Assembly (NCBI GenBank): GCA_012934845.2
Contig: WNNJ02002717.1
Span: 1 to 64,000, forward strand
Reading direction: 5' to 3'
DNA: 64,000 bases
Source: Pomphorhynchus laevis
Taxonomy: Eukaryota > Acanthocephala > Palaeacanthocephala > Echinorhynchida > Pomphorhynchidae
Shown: piece by piece, positions 44,290 through 57,120 of the stretch
How positions within the stretch are numbered: the stretch's first letter is position 1
Layout of the letters: every line of letters starts with the position of its first letter
Program-made: the position numbers and the translations under genes
Notes under the pieces: model-generated
Told to the model about the DNA's origin: nothing
Database searches by the model: none
Seen by the model: the letters and a program-made list of their open reading frames with translations, nothing else

Positions 44290-46735
44290 AGTTCTTTAGG
44301 GGATTCTCATAACTTTACAAAAAATAGTGTTATTTAACTCAATTAAATATTTCGAGGCAAAAGTGTGCATATCTCTCTGCACCTCTCACCTAGCTGTGGC
44401 GTATATAGAATACTTTAAGAAGAGATTTTTAGATATTGGTACGATATCTTTTAAGCCTACCAAGGCTTTCTTGAAAATTACCAATATTCCGTCCTTTCTG
44501 TCTGATGACGGTGCACAAGCCCTGGAAAGGGAATAACATTTATTCCCTTTCCCGTGGTATTGTTAGTCACAATACCACGTGACTAACATTTAATTCATCA
44601 CAGGAAGGAATGGGCTTCATATCCCGATGGCCTTCTGTTCCAGGTCAGTGGACGAGGTTGAATGTCTTGGTAATTTCTCATATAACCCCTTCTTGGGGCG
44701 TAATTTATCATTCACATTACTATATACTGATTCAATGACTTACCCCCATTGTAATAACTACCATCAATGGAGGCATTGGGAATCAGGATGCAATCTCCCC
44801 CGTACATGTGGGGTATGTGGAACTCTCGAAGAGCATACCAAGTGCGATAAGCCTCCTCACTGTTCGAATTGCGGAGGGGAGCACCCATCATGGTCGCGGA
44901 AATGCAGCGTCTTCAAAAGTTATATAAAGTGTCATTGTGGTGTTTCCGCTAAATCGGCCAACTTCGCTGATGCTTGTTCTTCCACAACAGAATAACGGAC
45001 TTAGACATTTTAAAGCCTATTGATGCCAAGCAGCAGGCATCTATGGAAAAAATGCAAGCATTAATTCAAGACTTAATGTTCAAGTTTGAAGAGTTACGAA
45101 ATCCGCCTGCATCAACTACTAAGACTACAACTAAAAAAGCTCCAAATTCTAAGATACGCAATGCTTCGATGCAAAACTTATCCTCTCTAAAATTGGAAAG
45201 GAAAGATAAAGTTTAGGAAGTGGCGGCCACCTCAACGGGAAATGAAGAAAATGCCCTTGGGCAAATGACTTCACCTATTGTAACCGGTTGTTTGAAGGGC
45301 AATCTTCTTGCGTTTGTTCCAACTAGGGGAGGGTGTCCCACACCAGTATCACTAACGCATTAAGAAGTAACCAAGATCATTTACACTGAATATTCTTACG
45401 TAAAATTCGGAAGGTGCTTCCGCCCTTACGCTTCTATCTGGTAGAGATAGAATATGTTGCTTCTATCTGTTATAGTCCTTCAGAAAACGCGGTCTATCCG
45501 CGTTTACTGAACGCAGATATCGCGGTCTTTAACCTAATAGAAAATCAGTTTCATGTCTCAAAGACCTGCGGCCAATTTTGATTCAAAATTCCCTCATCTT
45601 CATCTACGAAAAAGCGCTTGTGCTTAGAATCCGCGATTATTTAAGTATGGGTAATTTAATCCACCGAGTTTTCATGGGTTTGTCAAAGGTCGCTCGGTCC
45701 ATTCAGCAATTGGTGAAGTGCATCAGTTTTGTCAAAATAACAGCAATTAGCTTGCTGTGGCTGTATTTCTTGACTTTTCAGCTGCATTTGACCGCATCTT
45801 CATTCCCTTCGTTATCTCCTTTATCAGGTCCCTAGGGCTGCCTACGATAATTTTTAACAGGGTGGAGATACTGATGTACACCAAGCGGTTCTTCTATGAA
45901 GATGACCCTAATGCACGTGAGTTCTACCCTATTACAGGTGTACCTCAAGGCTCCCCACTTTCTTCTGTCTTATATCTTGCTGCCTGCATTGCACTCTTTA
46001 AAACATTAAAACACGATCGATCAACATCTCGAGGTATATGCTGATGACACCACAACCCTGTTTTCTGTACGCAGGTACAAAGATGTAGTCTCGGACATCA
46101 GCCGTTTCTTTTTAAGATAAAATGACCAGCGACCCCCATCCAATCTTATTTTGAACTCCGCCAAATCGCAGGTGGTCGTCTTTCATGACACCCCTGCTAT
46201 GAATAAAAAACTTAAGAGACTAGCATTTGCTGCTCTCTTCTCCATTTTGCAGTCTAAACCGCTCCCTATCTTCTCAAGTCCAATAAAATATATGGGGCTC
46301 ACCATTACGGTTAACTGGCCGGCGAAAGCTGACCTGGATAGACTTAAACGTACCCTAAAGAGAGCTAGGGGGTTCTGAAACGGGCCCAGCATCTGCCAAT
46401 GAATGAGAAATTCTTATTTCTAGACTAATCCCTTTCTTGGGACGTCCCTCAGAGCAAAGATTAAGGTTTCTCAAGCTCTTCATCTCGAGATTACCGACCA
46501 TTATCTGACATGACTGGACTCTTAGGGGGTGAGAGATTCAGAATGGTTCATTCTGAGGGTGGTGCACTTGTGTGGCCCGGAGCTCAGATTAACTGGACCT
46601 TAGGCCGTGAATTGGAACGGATACTGGTAGCTGATCTAAGATTAAGTTGAAGATTAATAGATTTTTAGCATTGTTTCGTTTTTAGTTTCCTTCTCTAACG
46701 ATTGTTATATTTATTTAAAAAATCTTTATTATTAC
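44290..46735 (+). mobile_element. Non-LTR family 1, copy E (gag and RT, endonuclease deleted)
   Basis: Gag at 44327-45216: FLKITNIPSFLSDDG, NPFLGRNLSFTLL, three knuckles (CNNYHQWRHWESGC, CGVCGTLEEHTKC, CSNCGGEHPSWSRKC) and a Lys-rich C-terminus. The endonuclease is reduced to traces at 45380-45540. RT at 45757-46378 has FLDFSAAFDRI, ITGVPQGSPLSSVLYLA and, after a frame change, YADD and KYMGLTITVNWPAKADLD. The tail ends with AAAAATCTTTATTATTA. Confidence 0.82.
44627..44995 (+). pseudogene. Copy E gag zinc-knuckle domain
   Basis: A 122-codon frame with three CCHC-type knuckles (residues about 40-55, 60-72 and 76-90). It ends at TAA beside the next gag frame at 44974-45216. Gag knuckles bind the element's RNA in related families. 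Confidence 0.75.
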
Positions 46736-46740
46736 TCTTG

Positions 46741-47760
46741 AATCACTATCTTAAATTTTTCACAACCTTACTACCAGCGAATTATGTCCTTTCTTCCTCC
46801 CAAACAAATCGATTTCCGTCATAATATTTATACGATCGACGATTAAAACTTGTTCGAAATCGCGTGGTTGATACTCTTTAAAGTATGATTCAATATATTT
46901 CGCATTAATCGATTTCAGAAAGACATTCGACACTGTAGATCGTATTTTTTAGATAAACCTTTATAACAAGACTAAGGTTAGAAAGTCCCCTCCCTCGGTA
47001 TTTCTTAATTCGACCGTTTTTTATTGAGATCATCTAACTTTATTGGAAGTTCACTTCGACAACTATTTTTCTCAAGATCCATTCATTCGCAACAATACCT
47101 GTTCTTGCAACTCCTACTTCGTGACTTTTGCTGTATCAGGAACTCGCTTGATTTTAACCTCTCTTCACTTTCTTATATCCAGTCAATTGTTTCTTAATAT
47201 CGCACATTTCCACTTTATTCGCTGAGCTCAACTGACTAAGTACGGAAAATCACATCATGTTCCGTATCATGTGTACCACTTTTCCGCTCATTTCCTCAAA
47301 TTCGCCTTCTTATACGCATCTTCCTGCACGTACCGAATCCCGCCTCACATCCATAAATCTTCGTTTATGTAAATTTCTTCTCTACGTTCAGCCATTTTGT
47401 TCAAACTGTGGTCGGCGTTCTCTTTTTATCGCCGCTCATCTTTCCTCGAATAAACTGCCTTCCGCCATTCGTTCAGACGCCACCATGCCATCCTTCAAGC
47501 ACAGTCTCCGCTTTTTCTGTTATCTAATAATTGATACAATTATTCACAATTTTAAACTTCCTCACACTCTCCTACACACATCAACATCAGCCCATTAACA
47601 TTGATCATACTTTTGTTTGTTTTCATTTTTATTGTTTTAAAACTGTAATAATGATAAGAAATTTATTAAATAAATAATTAACAACTACTAAATAACTATA
47701 AAAGAGACAGGAGAAAAAACATCAGTTCAGAACGATAACAGAAAAATCGATACCTTTAGT
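46741..47760. other. Unassigned spacer between copies E and F
   Basis: Contains plus-strand frames of 60 and 113 codons (47043-47225, 47257-47598), the latter Ser/Leu-rich with CSNCGRR. I recognise no family. Repeated exactly at 51502-52521. Confidence 0.4.
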
Positions 47761-49620
47761 CTTCAAAATATCGTCACTGCCTTAGGTCCAGCGGGATCTG
47801 AGCCCTCCAGCCAATCCAACACGACGCTCTCAACTGAACCACCCGGTCTTTCACCTCCCCTTCAAGATCCCACAATGAGGTCATGAGAGTTGGTCTGGTT
47901 TTGGCGCGACTGCTCAGTACAGATGGGTTTTAACAACCACATCTCATGAACCAGTAATATGTCGAGGAGAGAATTAGTTGTGGAGCAATGAAAGGTCGGA
48001 GACGGTGGTTTGTGAATTAAATAGTCGTTCCTGGCTCTGCGGAGTGCTGCATTTATCCAACAACCAGTTATGTCGTTGAAGTCACCGAGTAACATGCCAT
48101 AGTCACTACCCAAAAGACGGTTCAGGAGTTTACGGTTTTGTGAATTTCCCCTGGTCTAATATAGATATTTGCTATGCTGATACGTTTATCGCTTTTACAA
48201 AGTGATATTGCTAAACAAGACAGGGGTGAAAATAATAGTTTAGTAAATAGATGTTCTTAAGGAGCTCTTTACTAGGGTTAAAAGACCTTGAGATGAATAG
48301 GAGTGAGGAAAACTGTGTAAATATACGGAGTAAACTGTGTAAATATGCTTAGGGATAAATCAAGTAATGTTCTGGGGAGACGGATAGACCGCGTCTTTTG
48401 AAGGACTATAACATCTGCATCTCTACCTGATAGAAGGCTATGGGCAGAAGCACCTTCCAAATTCTACTGATGGATATTTAGTGAAAAAGGCTCTTGATTA
48501 CTTTCCATTGTATTGATTTAGCTGGAGTAAGATGCCTCCCCCTAGTCAGAACCAGGAATGAGAAGGTTGCCCTTATCACCATTAGTCCGACTAGGGTGAG
48601 ACACTTCCTCACCGGACATATCTTCATTTCTCTTAGAATTGCCGCCATCAGCCACATCCCAAATTCTTGCTAATTTCATGGCCGCTACAGAATGTATAGG
48701 TCTAGTTTTCGTAGAAAATTTTCTTTTATTGTTCGGCTTGGCTGTAAGAGGAGTTGATGGCATGTACCATGATGCCAATATTCTCTTTTATTAGGTTTTC
48801 CACATGTGCCATTGCAGCTTGTACTGTTTCGTCTACATACTATACTATATCGACATAATTCGTCTTGTTAAACAGAAAACTCTCTATATTTGACGTATCA
48901 CTGACTTTTGCAAAACTTTTGTGAATTCCAGTTTTTAAGCTATTTCTCTGCTGATAGTCTTTAAAGAGTGTGCCTTTGCGTGACCACGCAGGGTGGTCAC
49001 AATTACAGTTAGAGAATTGTGGTCTAAGCTGACACCTTCCCTCATGCTTGTCAGAGGAACCACGCATTTCATAAGTTTGAGGTCTGCCACAGACGTTTGC
49101 CCAGTGCTCCCATATGTGACAGTTATTGCAGTGTGGATAAGTCATCGAATCAGAGTCGATTGACGTGAATATTAGATATTATCCCATAAAGGGATTTAAC
49201 TTTGAGTTTTCCAGGTGCTCCGCATCGTCTGCTGGTGCATTACAGAACGCGACGGGTATAGGTTGTCCATTTTTCCCGTTTACGATTCGTATATTAGAAA
49301 TATTATAGTCCTTTTTCAAAGAGGTAATGTCCTCACCGGATAGGAATGCTGGGATATTATTGATCTTAACGATGCATTAATCGGTTTGAATATTAAAGTA
49401 GTTTATTTAAGCCTTGGATAAATCGTACGCGTAGGATATTTTAACCTTCGTTCCGTAAAGATGGAATTGAACAAAATACGGTGTTTGTATTGGACGGCGA
49501 AATTTGTTAGGAAAATGTTAAATAAGTTGCTCTTACCGAATAGAGCGAGCATCTTTATAATGACTAGATTCTGCATTTTGGAAACTGGGGGAAGTTCCCC
49601 TCCTTTTTATGGTTAAAAGA
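47761..49620 (-). mobile_element. Non-LTR family 1, copy F (RT-less deletion derivative)
   Basis: Minus-strand order: gag near 49600-49180 (GKNGQPIPVAFCN), knuckles at 49145-48970 (CNNCHIWEHWANVC, FSNCNCDHPAWSRK), a basic segment 48778-48542, endonuclease 48500-47862 (EGASAHSLLSGRDADVI; MLLGDFNDITGCW; INAALRRAR), then directly the end-of-RT tail (CWIGW-like, 47850-47770). The whole RT is missing. Confidence 0.82.
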
Positions 49621-49765
49621 CAAAAATGTACCTACCTTCGTTATTTCGTTGTGTTACATTTCCATATTTTTTTTCTGAAACGTTTGATAACTCCGACACA
49701 AACATTGAAATTTTTTCGTACTCAATGGACAGAAATATCAAAACGAAAACTGTAATGATATTGCA

Positions 49766-50760
49766 TTTGTTTTGTACGCTAACACATCTCCATTCCCTTT
49801 GTGATATCTTCTCTCAGGTCCCTCGGGTTGCTTGCGAGAATTGTGAACAGGGTGAAGATTATGCTGTACATCAATCGATTATACTATGAAGACGACCCTG
49901 ATGCGTGTCAGTTCTTCCCTATTACGGGTGTGCCTCAAGGATCCCCACTTTCTCCTATATTATATCTTGCTGCTTCCATTAACCTATTCAAAGCATTTAA
50001 ACGTGAGCAACGTCTAGTGGTGTATGTTGATGACACCACAGCCCTGTTCACTGAACATAGGTGCAAAGACGTAGTTTCTGACATCAGCCGCTTCTTTTTA
50101 AGATTAAAAGACCAATTACCCAAATCCAATCTTATTTTGAACTCCGCTAAATCGCAGGTGGTAGTCTTTCATGGCATCCCTGCTACAAAGCAAAAACTTA
50201 AGAGATTAGCACTCTCCTCCATATTTGCCTCTGAACCCATCCCCACCTTCACAAGTCGAGTAAAATACCTGGGGTTTACCGTTACGGTGAACTGGTCGGC
50301 GAAAGCTAACCTGGATAGACTCAAACGTATCCTGAAGAAAGCTAGGTGGGCTCTGAAACGGGTTCAGCATCTGTCATTGAAAGGGAAAACCCAGGTGCAC
50401 CTTTGGGGGCACTTGGGCTATCTCGGGATTAGTCTTCTTTACGAGAGAACGTCCCCTAGAGCAAAGGCTAAGGTTTCTTAAGCTCCTCGTCTCTCATTTA
50501 CCCAGCATAGTACGCGCCGATTATATTCTTCGGAGGGGGGGGGTGAACGACCCCGTGTGGTTCAGTCGAAAGGCAGCGTGTAGGATCGGTTGGGGGGGGC
50601 TTAGATTTCTTGGAGCTGATACCAAGTAGGAAGACTGTTGAATGAAGTGATTTGGTGATTTACTGAAGACCGAAGATTATGTGTTGGTTGCCTCTTATCT
50701 GACCCTTTGTAACTGTTTTTTTGTTGTCTCTTTTTGGTGTATTTAAGAAATTCTTTATCT
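49766..50760 (+). mobile_element. Non-LTR family 1, copy G (5'-truncated RT)
   Basis: The longest intact RT frame of the family (226 codons, 49801-50481): ITGVPQGSPLSPILYLAASI, catalytic YVDD at 50023-50034, LNSAKSQVVVFHG, KYLGFTVTVNWSAKANLD, and a basic C-terminus. A nine-G run at 50534-50543 shifts the tail frame. It begins at TTTGTTTTGTACGCTAAC, a 5' edge shared with copy H. Confidence 0.88.
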
Positions 50761-50776
50761 ATTTATTATTTATATT

Positions 50777-51496
50777 TATTTGTTTTGTACGCTAACGCAT
50801 CTCCATTCCCTTTGTGATCTCTTCTCTCAGGTCCCTCGGGTTGACTGCGAGAATTGTGAACAGGGTAAAGATTCTGTTGTACACCAAGCGATTTTACCAT
50901 CCAATCTTATTTTGAACTCCGCCAAATCGCAGGTGGTCGTCTTTCATGACACCCCTGCTATGAATAAAAAACTTAAGAGACTAGCATTTGCTGCTCTCTT
51001 CTCCATTTTGCAGTCTAAACCGCTCCCTATCTTCTCAAGTCCAATAAAATATATGGGGCTCACCATTACGGTTAACTGGCCGGCGAAAGCTGACCTGGAT
51101 AGACTTAAACGTACCCTAAAGAGAGCTAGGGGGTTCTGAAACGGGCCCAGCATCTGCCAATGAATGAGAAATTCTTATTTCTAGACTAATCCCTTTCTTG
51201 GGACGTCCCTCAGAGCAAAGATTAAGGTTTCTCAAGCTCTTCATCTCGAGATTACCGACCATTATCTGACATGACTGGACTCTTAGGGGGTGAGAGATTC
51301 AGAATGGTTCATTCTGAGGGTGGTGCACTTGTGTGGCCCGGAGCTCAGATTAACTGGACCTTAGGCCGTGAATTGGAACGGATACTGGTAGCTGATCTAA
51401 GATTAAGTTGAAGATTAATAGATTTTTAGCATTGTTTCGTTTTTAGTTTCCTTCTCTAACGATTGTTATATTTATTTAAAAAATCTTTATTATTAC
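50777..51496 (+). pseudogene. Chimeric RT at the tandem-duplication junction
   Basis: 5' part of copy H (50777-50896) joined to the thumb of copy E (50897 onward). The open frame 50780-51139 spans the junction and lacks the palm and catalytic box. It is followed by a copy-E-type tail. Confidence 0.88.
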
Positions 51497-52521
51497 TCTT
51501 GAATCACTATCTTAAATTTTTCACAACCTTACTACCAGCGAATTATGTCCTTTCTTCCTCCCAAACAAATCGATTTCCGTCATAATATTTATACGATCGA
51601 CGATTAAAACTTGTTCGAAATCGCGTGGTTGATACTCTTTAAAGTATGATTCAATATATTTCGCATTAATCGATTTCAGAAAGACATTCGACACTGTAGA
51701 TCGTATTTTTTAGATAAACCTTTATAACAAGACTAAGGTTAGAAAGTCCCCTCCCTCGGTATTTCTTAATTCGACCGTTTTTTATTGAGATCATCTAACT
51801 TTATTGGAAGTTCACTTCGACAACTATTTTTCTCAAGATCCATTCATTCGCAACAATACCTGTTCTTGCAACTCCTACTTCGTGACTTTTGCTGTATCAG
51901 GAACTCGCTTGATTTTAACCTCTCTTCACTTTCTTATATCCAGTCAATTGTTTCTTAATATCGCACATTTCCACTTTATTCGCTGAGCTCAACTGACTAA
52001 GTACGGAAAATCACATCATGTTCCGTATCATGTGTACCACTTTTCCGCTCATTTCCTCAAATTCGCCTTCTTATACGCATCTTCCTGCACGTACCGAATC
52101 CCGCCTCACATCCATAAATCTTCGTTTATGTAAATTTCTTCTCTACGTTCAGCCATTTTGTTCAAACTGTGGTCGGCGTTCTCTTTTTATCGCCGCTCAT
52201 CTTTCCTCGAATAAACTGCCTTCCGCCATTCGTTCAGACGCCACCATGCCATCCTTCAAGCACAGTCTCCGCTTTTTCTGTTATCTAATAATTGATACAA
52301 TTATTCACAATTTTAAACTTCCTCACACTCTCCTACACACATCAACATCAGCCCATTAACATTGATCATACTTTTGTTTGTTTTCATTTTTATTGTTTTA
52401 AAACTGTAATAATGATAAGAAATTTATTAAATAAATAATTAACAACTACTAAATAACTATAAAAGAGACAGGAGAAAAAACATCAGTTCAGAACGATAAC
52501 AGAAAAATCGATACCTTTAGT

Positions 52522-54381
52522 CTTCAAAATATCGTCACTGCCTTAGGTCCAGCGGGATCTGAGCCCTCCAGCCAATCCAACACGACGCTCTCAACTGAAC
52601 CACCCGGTCTTTCACCTCCCCTTCAAGATCCCACAATGAGGTCATGAGAGTTGGTCTGGTTTTGGCGCGACTGCTCAGTACAGATGGGTTTTAACAACCA
52701 CATCTCATGAACCAGTAATATGTCGAGGAGAGAATTAGTTGTGGAGCAATGAAAGGTCGGAGACGGTGGTTTGTGAATTAAATAGTCGTTCCTGGCTCTG
52801 CGGAGTGCTGCATTTATCCAACAACCAGTTATGTCGTTGAAGTCACCGAGTAACATGCCATAGTCACTACCCAAAAGACGGTTCAGGAGTTTACGGTTTT
52901 GTGAATTTCCCCTGGTCTAATATAGATATTTGCTATGCTGATACGTTTATCGCTTTTACAAAGTGATATTGCTAAACAAGACAGGGGTGAAAATAATAGT
53001 TTAGTAAATAGATGTTCTTAAGGAGCTCTTTACTAGGGTTAAAAGACCTTGAGATGAATAGGAGTGAGGAAAACTGTGTAAATATACGGAGTAAACTGTG
53101 TAAATATGCTTAGGGATAAATCAAGTAATGTTCTGGGGAGACGGATAGACCGCGTCTTTTGAAGGACTATAACATCTGCATCTCTACCTGATAGAAGGCT
53201 ATGGGCAGAAGCACCTTCCAAATTCTACTGATGGATATTTAGTGAAAAAGGCTCTTGATTACTTTCCATTGTATTGATTTAGCTGGAGTAAGATGCCTCC
53301 CCCTAGTCAGAACCAGGAATGAGAAGGTTGCCCTTATCACCATTAGTCCGACTAGGGTGAGACACTTCCTCACCGGACATATCTTCATTTCTCTTAGAAT
53401 TGCCGCCATCAGCCACATCCCAAATTCTTGCTAATTTCATGGCCGCTACAGAATGTATAGGTCTAGTTTTCGTAGAAAATTTTCTTTTATTGTTCGGCTT
53501 GGCTGTAAGAGGAGTTGATGGCATGTACCATGATGCCAATATTCTCTTTTATTAGGTTTTCCACATGTGCCATTGCAGCTTGTACTGTTTCGTCTACATA
53601 CTATACTATATCGACATAATTCGTCTTGTTAAACAGAAAACTCTCTATATTTGACGTATCACTGACTTTTGCAAAACTTTTGTGAATTCCAGTTTTTAAG
53701 CTATTTCTCTGCTGATAGTCTTTAAAGAGTGTGCCTTTGCGTGACCACGCAGGGTGGTCACAATTACAGTTAGAGAATTGTGGTCTAAGCTGACACCTTC
53801 CCTCATGCTTGTCAGAGGAACCACGCATTTCATAAGTTTGAGGTCTGCCACAGACGTTTGCCCAGTGCTCCCATATGTGACAGTTATTGCAGTGTGGATA
53901 AGTCATCGAATCAGAGTCGATTGACGTGAATATTAGATATTATCCCATAAAGGGATTTAACTTTGAGTTTTCCAGGTGCTCCGCATCGTCTGCTGGTGCA
54001 TTACAGAACGCGACGGGTATAGGTTGTCCATTTTTCCCGTTTACGATTCGTATATTAGAAATATTATAGTCCTTTTTCAAAGAGGTAATGTCCTCACCGG
54101 ATAGGAATGCTGGGATATTATTGATCTTAACGATGCATTAATCGGTTTGAATATTAAAGTAGTTTATTTAAGCCTTGGATAAATCGTACGCGTAGGATAT
54201 TTTAACCTTCGTTCCGTAAAGATGGAATTGAACAAAATACGGTGTTTGTATTGGACGGCGAAATTTGTTAGGAAAATGTTAAATAAGTTGCTCTTACCGA
54301 ATAGAGCGAGCATCTTTATAATGACTAGATTCTGCATTTTGGAAACTGGGGGAAGTTCCCCTCCTTTTTATGGTTAAAAGA
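52522..54381 (-). mobile_element. Copy F duplicate (unit 2)
   Basis: Same gag-endonuclease-tail arrangement as 47761-49620, shifted by 4761 bp, with identical translated frames at 53906-53601, 53539-53303 and 52874-52623. Confidence 0.82.
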
Positions 54382-54526
54382 CAAAAATGTACCTACCTTC
54401 GTTATTTCGTTGTGTTACATTTCCATATTTTTTTTCTGAAACGTTTGATAACTCCGACACAAACATTGAAATTTTTTCGTACTCAATGGACAGAAATATC
54501 AAAACGAAAACTGTAATGATATTGCA

Positions 54527-55521
54527 TTTGTTTTGTACGCTAACACATCTCCATTCCCTTTGTGATATCTTCTCTCAGGTCCCTCGGGTTGCTTGCGAGA
54601 ATTGTGAACAGGGTGAAGATTATGCTGTACATCAATCGATTATACTATGAAGACGACCCTGATGCGTGTCAGTTCTTCCCTATTACGGGTGTGCCTCAAG
54701 GATCCCCACTTTCTCCTATATTATATCTTGCTGCTTCCATTAACCTATTCAAAGCATTTAAACGTGAGCAACGTCTAGTGGTGTATGTTGATGACACCAC
54801 AGCCCTGTTCACTGAACATAGGTGCAAAGACGTAGTTTCTGACATCAGCCGCTTCTTTTTAAGATTAAAAGACCAATTACCCAAATCCAATCTTATTTTG
54901 AACTCCGCTAAATCGCAGGTGGTAGTCTTTCATGGCATCCCTGCTACAAAGCAAAAACTTAAGAGATTAGCACTCTCCTCCATATTTGCCTCTGAACCCA
55001 TCCCCACCTTCACAAGTCGAGTAAAATACCTGGGGTTTACCGTTACGGTGAACTGGTCGGCGAAAGCTAACCTGGATAGACTCAAACGTATCCTGAAGAA
55101 AGCTAGGTGGGCTCTGAAACGGGTTCAGCATCTGTCATTGAAAGGGAAAACCCAGGTGCACCTTTGGGGGCACTTGGGCTATCTCGGGATTAGTCTTCTT
55201 TACGAGAGAACGTCCCCTAGAGCAAAGGCTAAGGTTTCTTAAGCTCCTCGTCTCTCATTTACCCAGCATAGTACGCGCCGATTATATTCTTCGGAGGGGG
55301 GGGGTGAACGACCCCGTGTGGTTCAGTCGAAAGGCAGCGTGTAGGATCGGTTGGGGGGGGCTTAGATTTCTTGGAGCTGATACCAAGTAGGAAGACTGTT
55401 GAATGAAGTGATTTGGTGATTTACTGAAGACCGAAGATTATGTGTTGGTTGCCTCTTATCTGACCCTTTGTAACTGTTTTTTTGTTGTCTCTTTTTGGTG
55501 TATTTAAGAAATTCTTTATCT
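54527..55521 (+). mobile_element. Copy G duplicate (unit 2), RT
   Basis: Same 226-codon RT frame as copy G at 54562-55242, YVDD at 54784-54795, identical in translation. Confidence 0.88.
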
Positions 55522-55537
55522 ATTTATTATTTATATT

Positions 55538-56525
55538 TATTTGTTTTGTACGCTAACGCATCTCCATTCCCTTTGTGATCTCTTCTCTCAGGTCCCTCGG
55601 GTTGACTGCGAGAATTGTGAACAGGGTAAAGATTCTGTTGTACACCAAGCGATTTTACTATGAAGACGACCCTGATGCGTGCCAGTTCTACCCTATTACG
55701 GGTGTGTCTCAAGGTTCCCCACTTTCTTCTATCCTGTATCTTGCTGCCTCCATTAACCAATTCAAAATATTTAAACGCAAACAACGTCTTGTGGTATATG
55801 CTGACGACATCACAGCCCTGTTCTCTGGACACAGGCGCAAAGACGTAGTTTCTGACATCAGCTGTTTCTTTTTAAGATTAAAAGACCAGCTACCCAAATC
55901 CAATCTTATTTTAAACTCCGCTTAATCACAGGTGGTCGTCTTTCATGGCATCCATGCTACAAAGCAAAAACTTAAGAGACTAGCACTCTCTGCGCTCTCC
56001 TCCATATTTGCCTCTGAACTACTCCCCACCTTAACAAGTTTAGTAAAATACCTAAGGTTCACCGTTACGGTGAACTGGTCGGCGAAAGCTGGCCTGGATA
56101 GACTTAAACGTATCCTGAAGAAAGCTAGGGGGCCCTGAAACAGGCTTAGCATCTATCGTTGAAAGGGAAAACACAGGTGCACCTTTGGGGCACTTGGGCT
56201 ATCTCGGGATTAGTCTTCTTTACGAGAGGACGTCCCCTAGAGCAAAGGCTAAGGTTTCTTAAGCTCCTTGTCTCTCGTTTACCCAGCATAGTCCGCGTTA
56301 ATTGGATTTTTCGGGGGGTGAAAGACCCCGGGTGTTTCAGTCGGAAGGCGGCGTGTTGGATCGGTTGGGGGCTCAGATACCCCTGGATTTGAGCCCATGA
56401 AGAAAGTGAAGACGGTAAGAAATGAATTGAAGTTGTGGTTTCTGTCTTTAACTGGCACTCTTTAACTGACTGTTATGACTATTTTTGCATTTATGTTTTG
56501 TGATTTAATAAAATCTTTATTATTA
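55538..56525 (+). mobile_element. Non-LTR family 1, copy H (RT with stops)
   Basis: RT frame 55575-55925 with FYYEDDPDACQFYPITGVSQ, catalytic YADD at 55797-55808, and LNSA followed by TAA at 55923-55925. It then continues in another frame to 56392 (KYLRFTVTVNWSAKAGLD, WAISGLVFF, KAACWIGW). The tail ends ATAAAATCTTTATTATTATG. Confidence 0.85.
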
Positions 56526-57120
56526 TGATTAAATTGATCGTAATTTAATACGAAATAGCAAAACCGTAAATTATCACACGCTAACAATCGTGTGAAAATT
56601 TCGGATAATATAAATAAGTATAAATTATCTTTAATCTCTCTATAAATTTTGCTTGCAATCAGCTAAGAGCTAACCTGGGTAAGGCCAAGGTTATAACGTT
56701 TCGTAGAGATGATCATCTAGGCCGTAATAATCAGCTATTTCTAAATGATTAAAAAATTGAATTTATCACATCTTATATATTTAGTCATTTTATTGTCTTC
56801 ACGGTAGTCGTTCACCAAAGCTGAATAACACGAAACAAAGATCATATCAGTAATGCTTAAAACTGTTAAACTTTGAGCACTACCGATATGATCTTTGTTT
56901 TATTTTGAAGTTATTTCTTTATTTTTTGAACGTGCTTGTCGTTATTTTAATATCATGATGTAATCGATAATAAGTAATGGTCTGGAGATTTTTGGAGATT
57001 TATTGACCCAGAATTTTTAACTTATAGATTGTTCTGTCTTTTTATAAAGAATGGTTAGGAGATTCCCAGTAAATAAGTTTGGTAGGGATATAGTATATTA
57101 TCCACACAAGAGATACGGTT
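56526..57120. other. Spacer with a short inverted repeat
   Basis: AT-rich. CAAAGATCATATCAGTA and its inverted form TACCGATATGATCTTTG lie about 50 bp apart near 56838-56900. No coding signal. Confidence 0.5.

Larger units (their letters stand above)
46136..50896. repeat. 4761-bp tandem duplication, unit 1
   Basis: Matches 50897-55657 at a constant offset of 4761 bp, with no difference in the stretches compared and identical translations of all long frames. It starts in the RT of copy E (CCATCCAATC) and ends in the 5' part of the next RT copy (GCGATTTTA). Junction homology is only one or two bases. Confidence 0.95.
50897..55657. repeat. 4761-bp tandem duplication, unit 2
   Basis: Second unit. 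At its left edge the 5' part of copy H is fused to the RT thumb of copy E, forming a chimeric frame at 50780-51139. At its right edge copy H continues uninterrupted, so the order before duplication was E, F, G, H. Confidence 0.95.

Noticed and set aside
47257-47598. 113-codon plus-strand frame
   Set aside because: It is repeated only because of the tandem duplication. There is no recognised domain beyond one CSNCG string, and it is not supported as a host gene.
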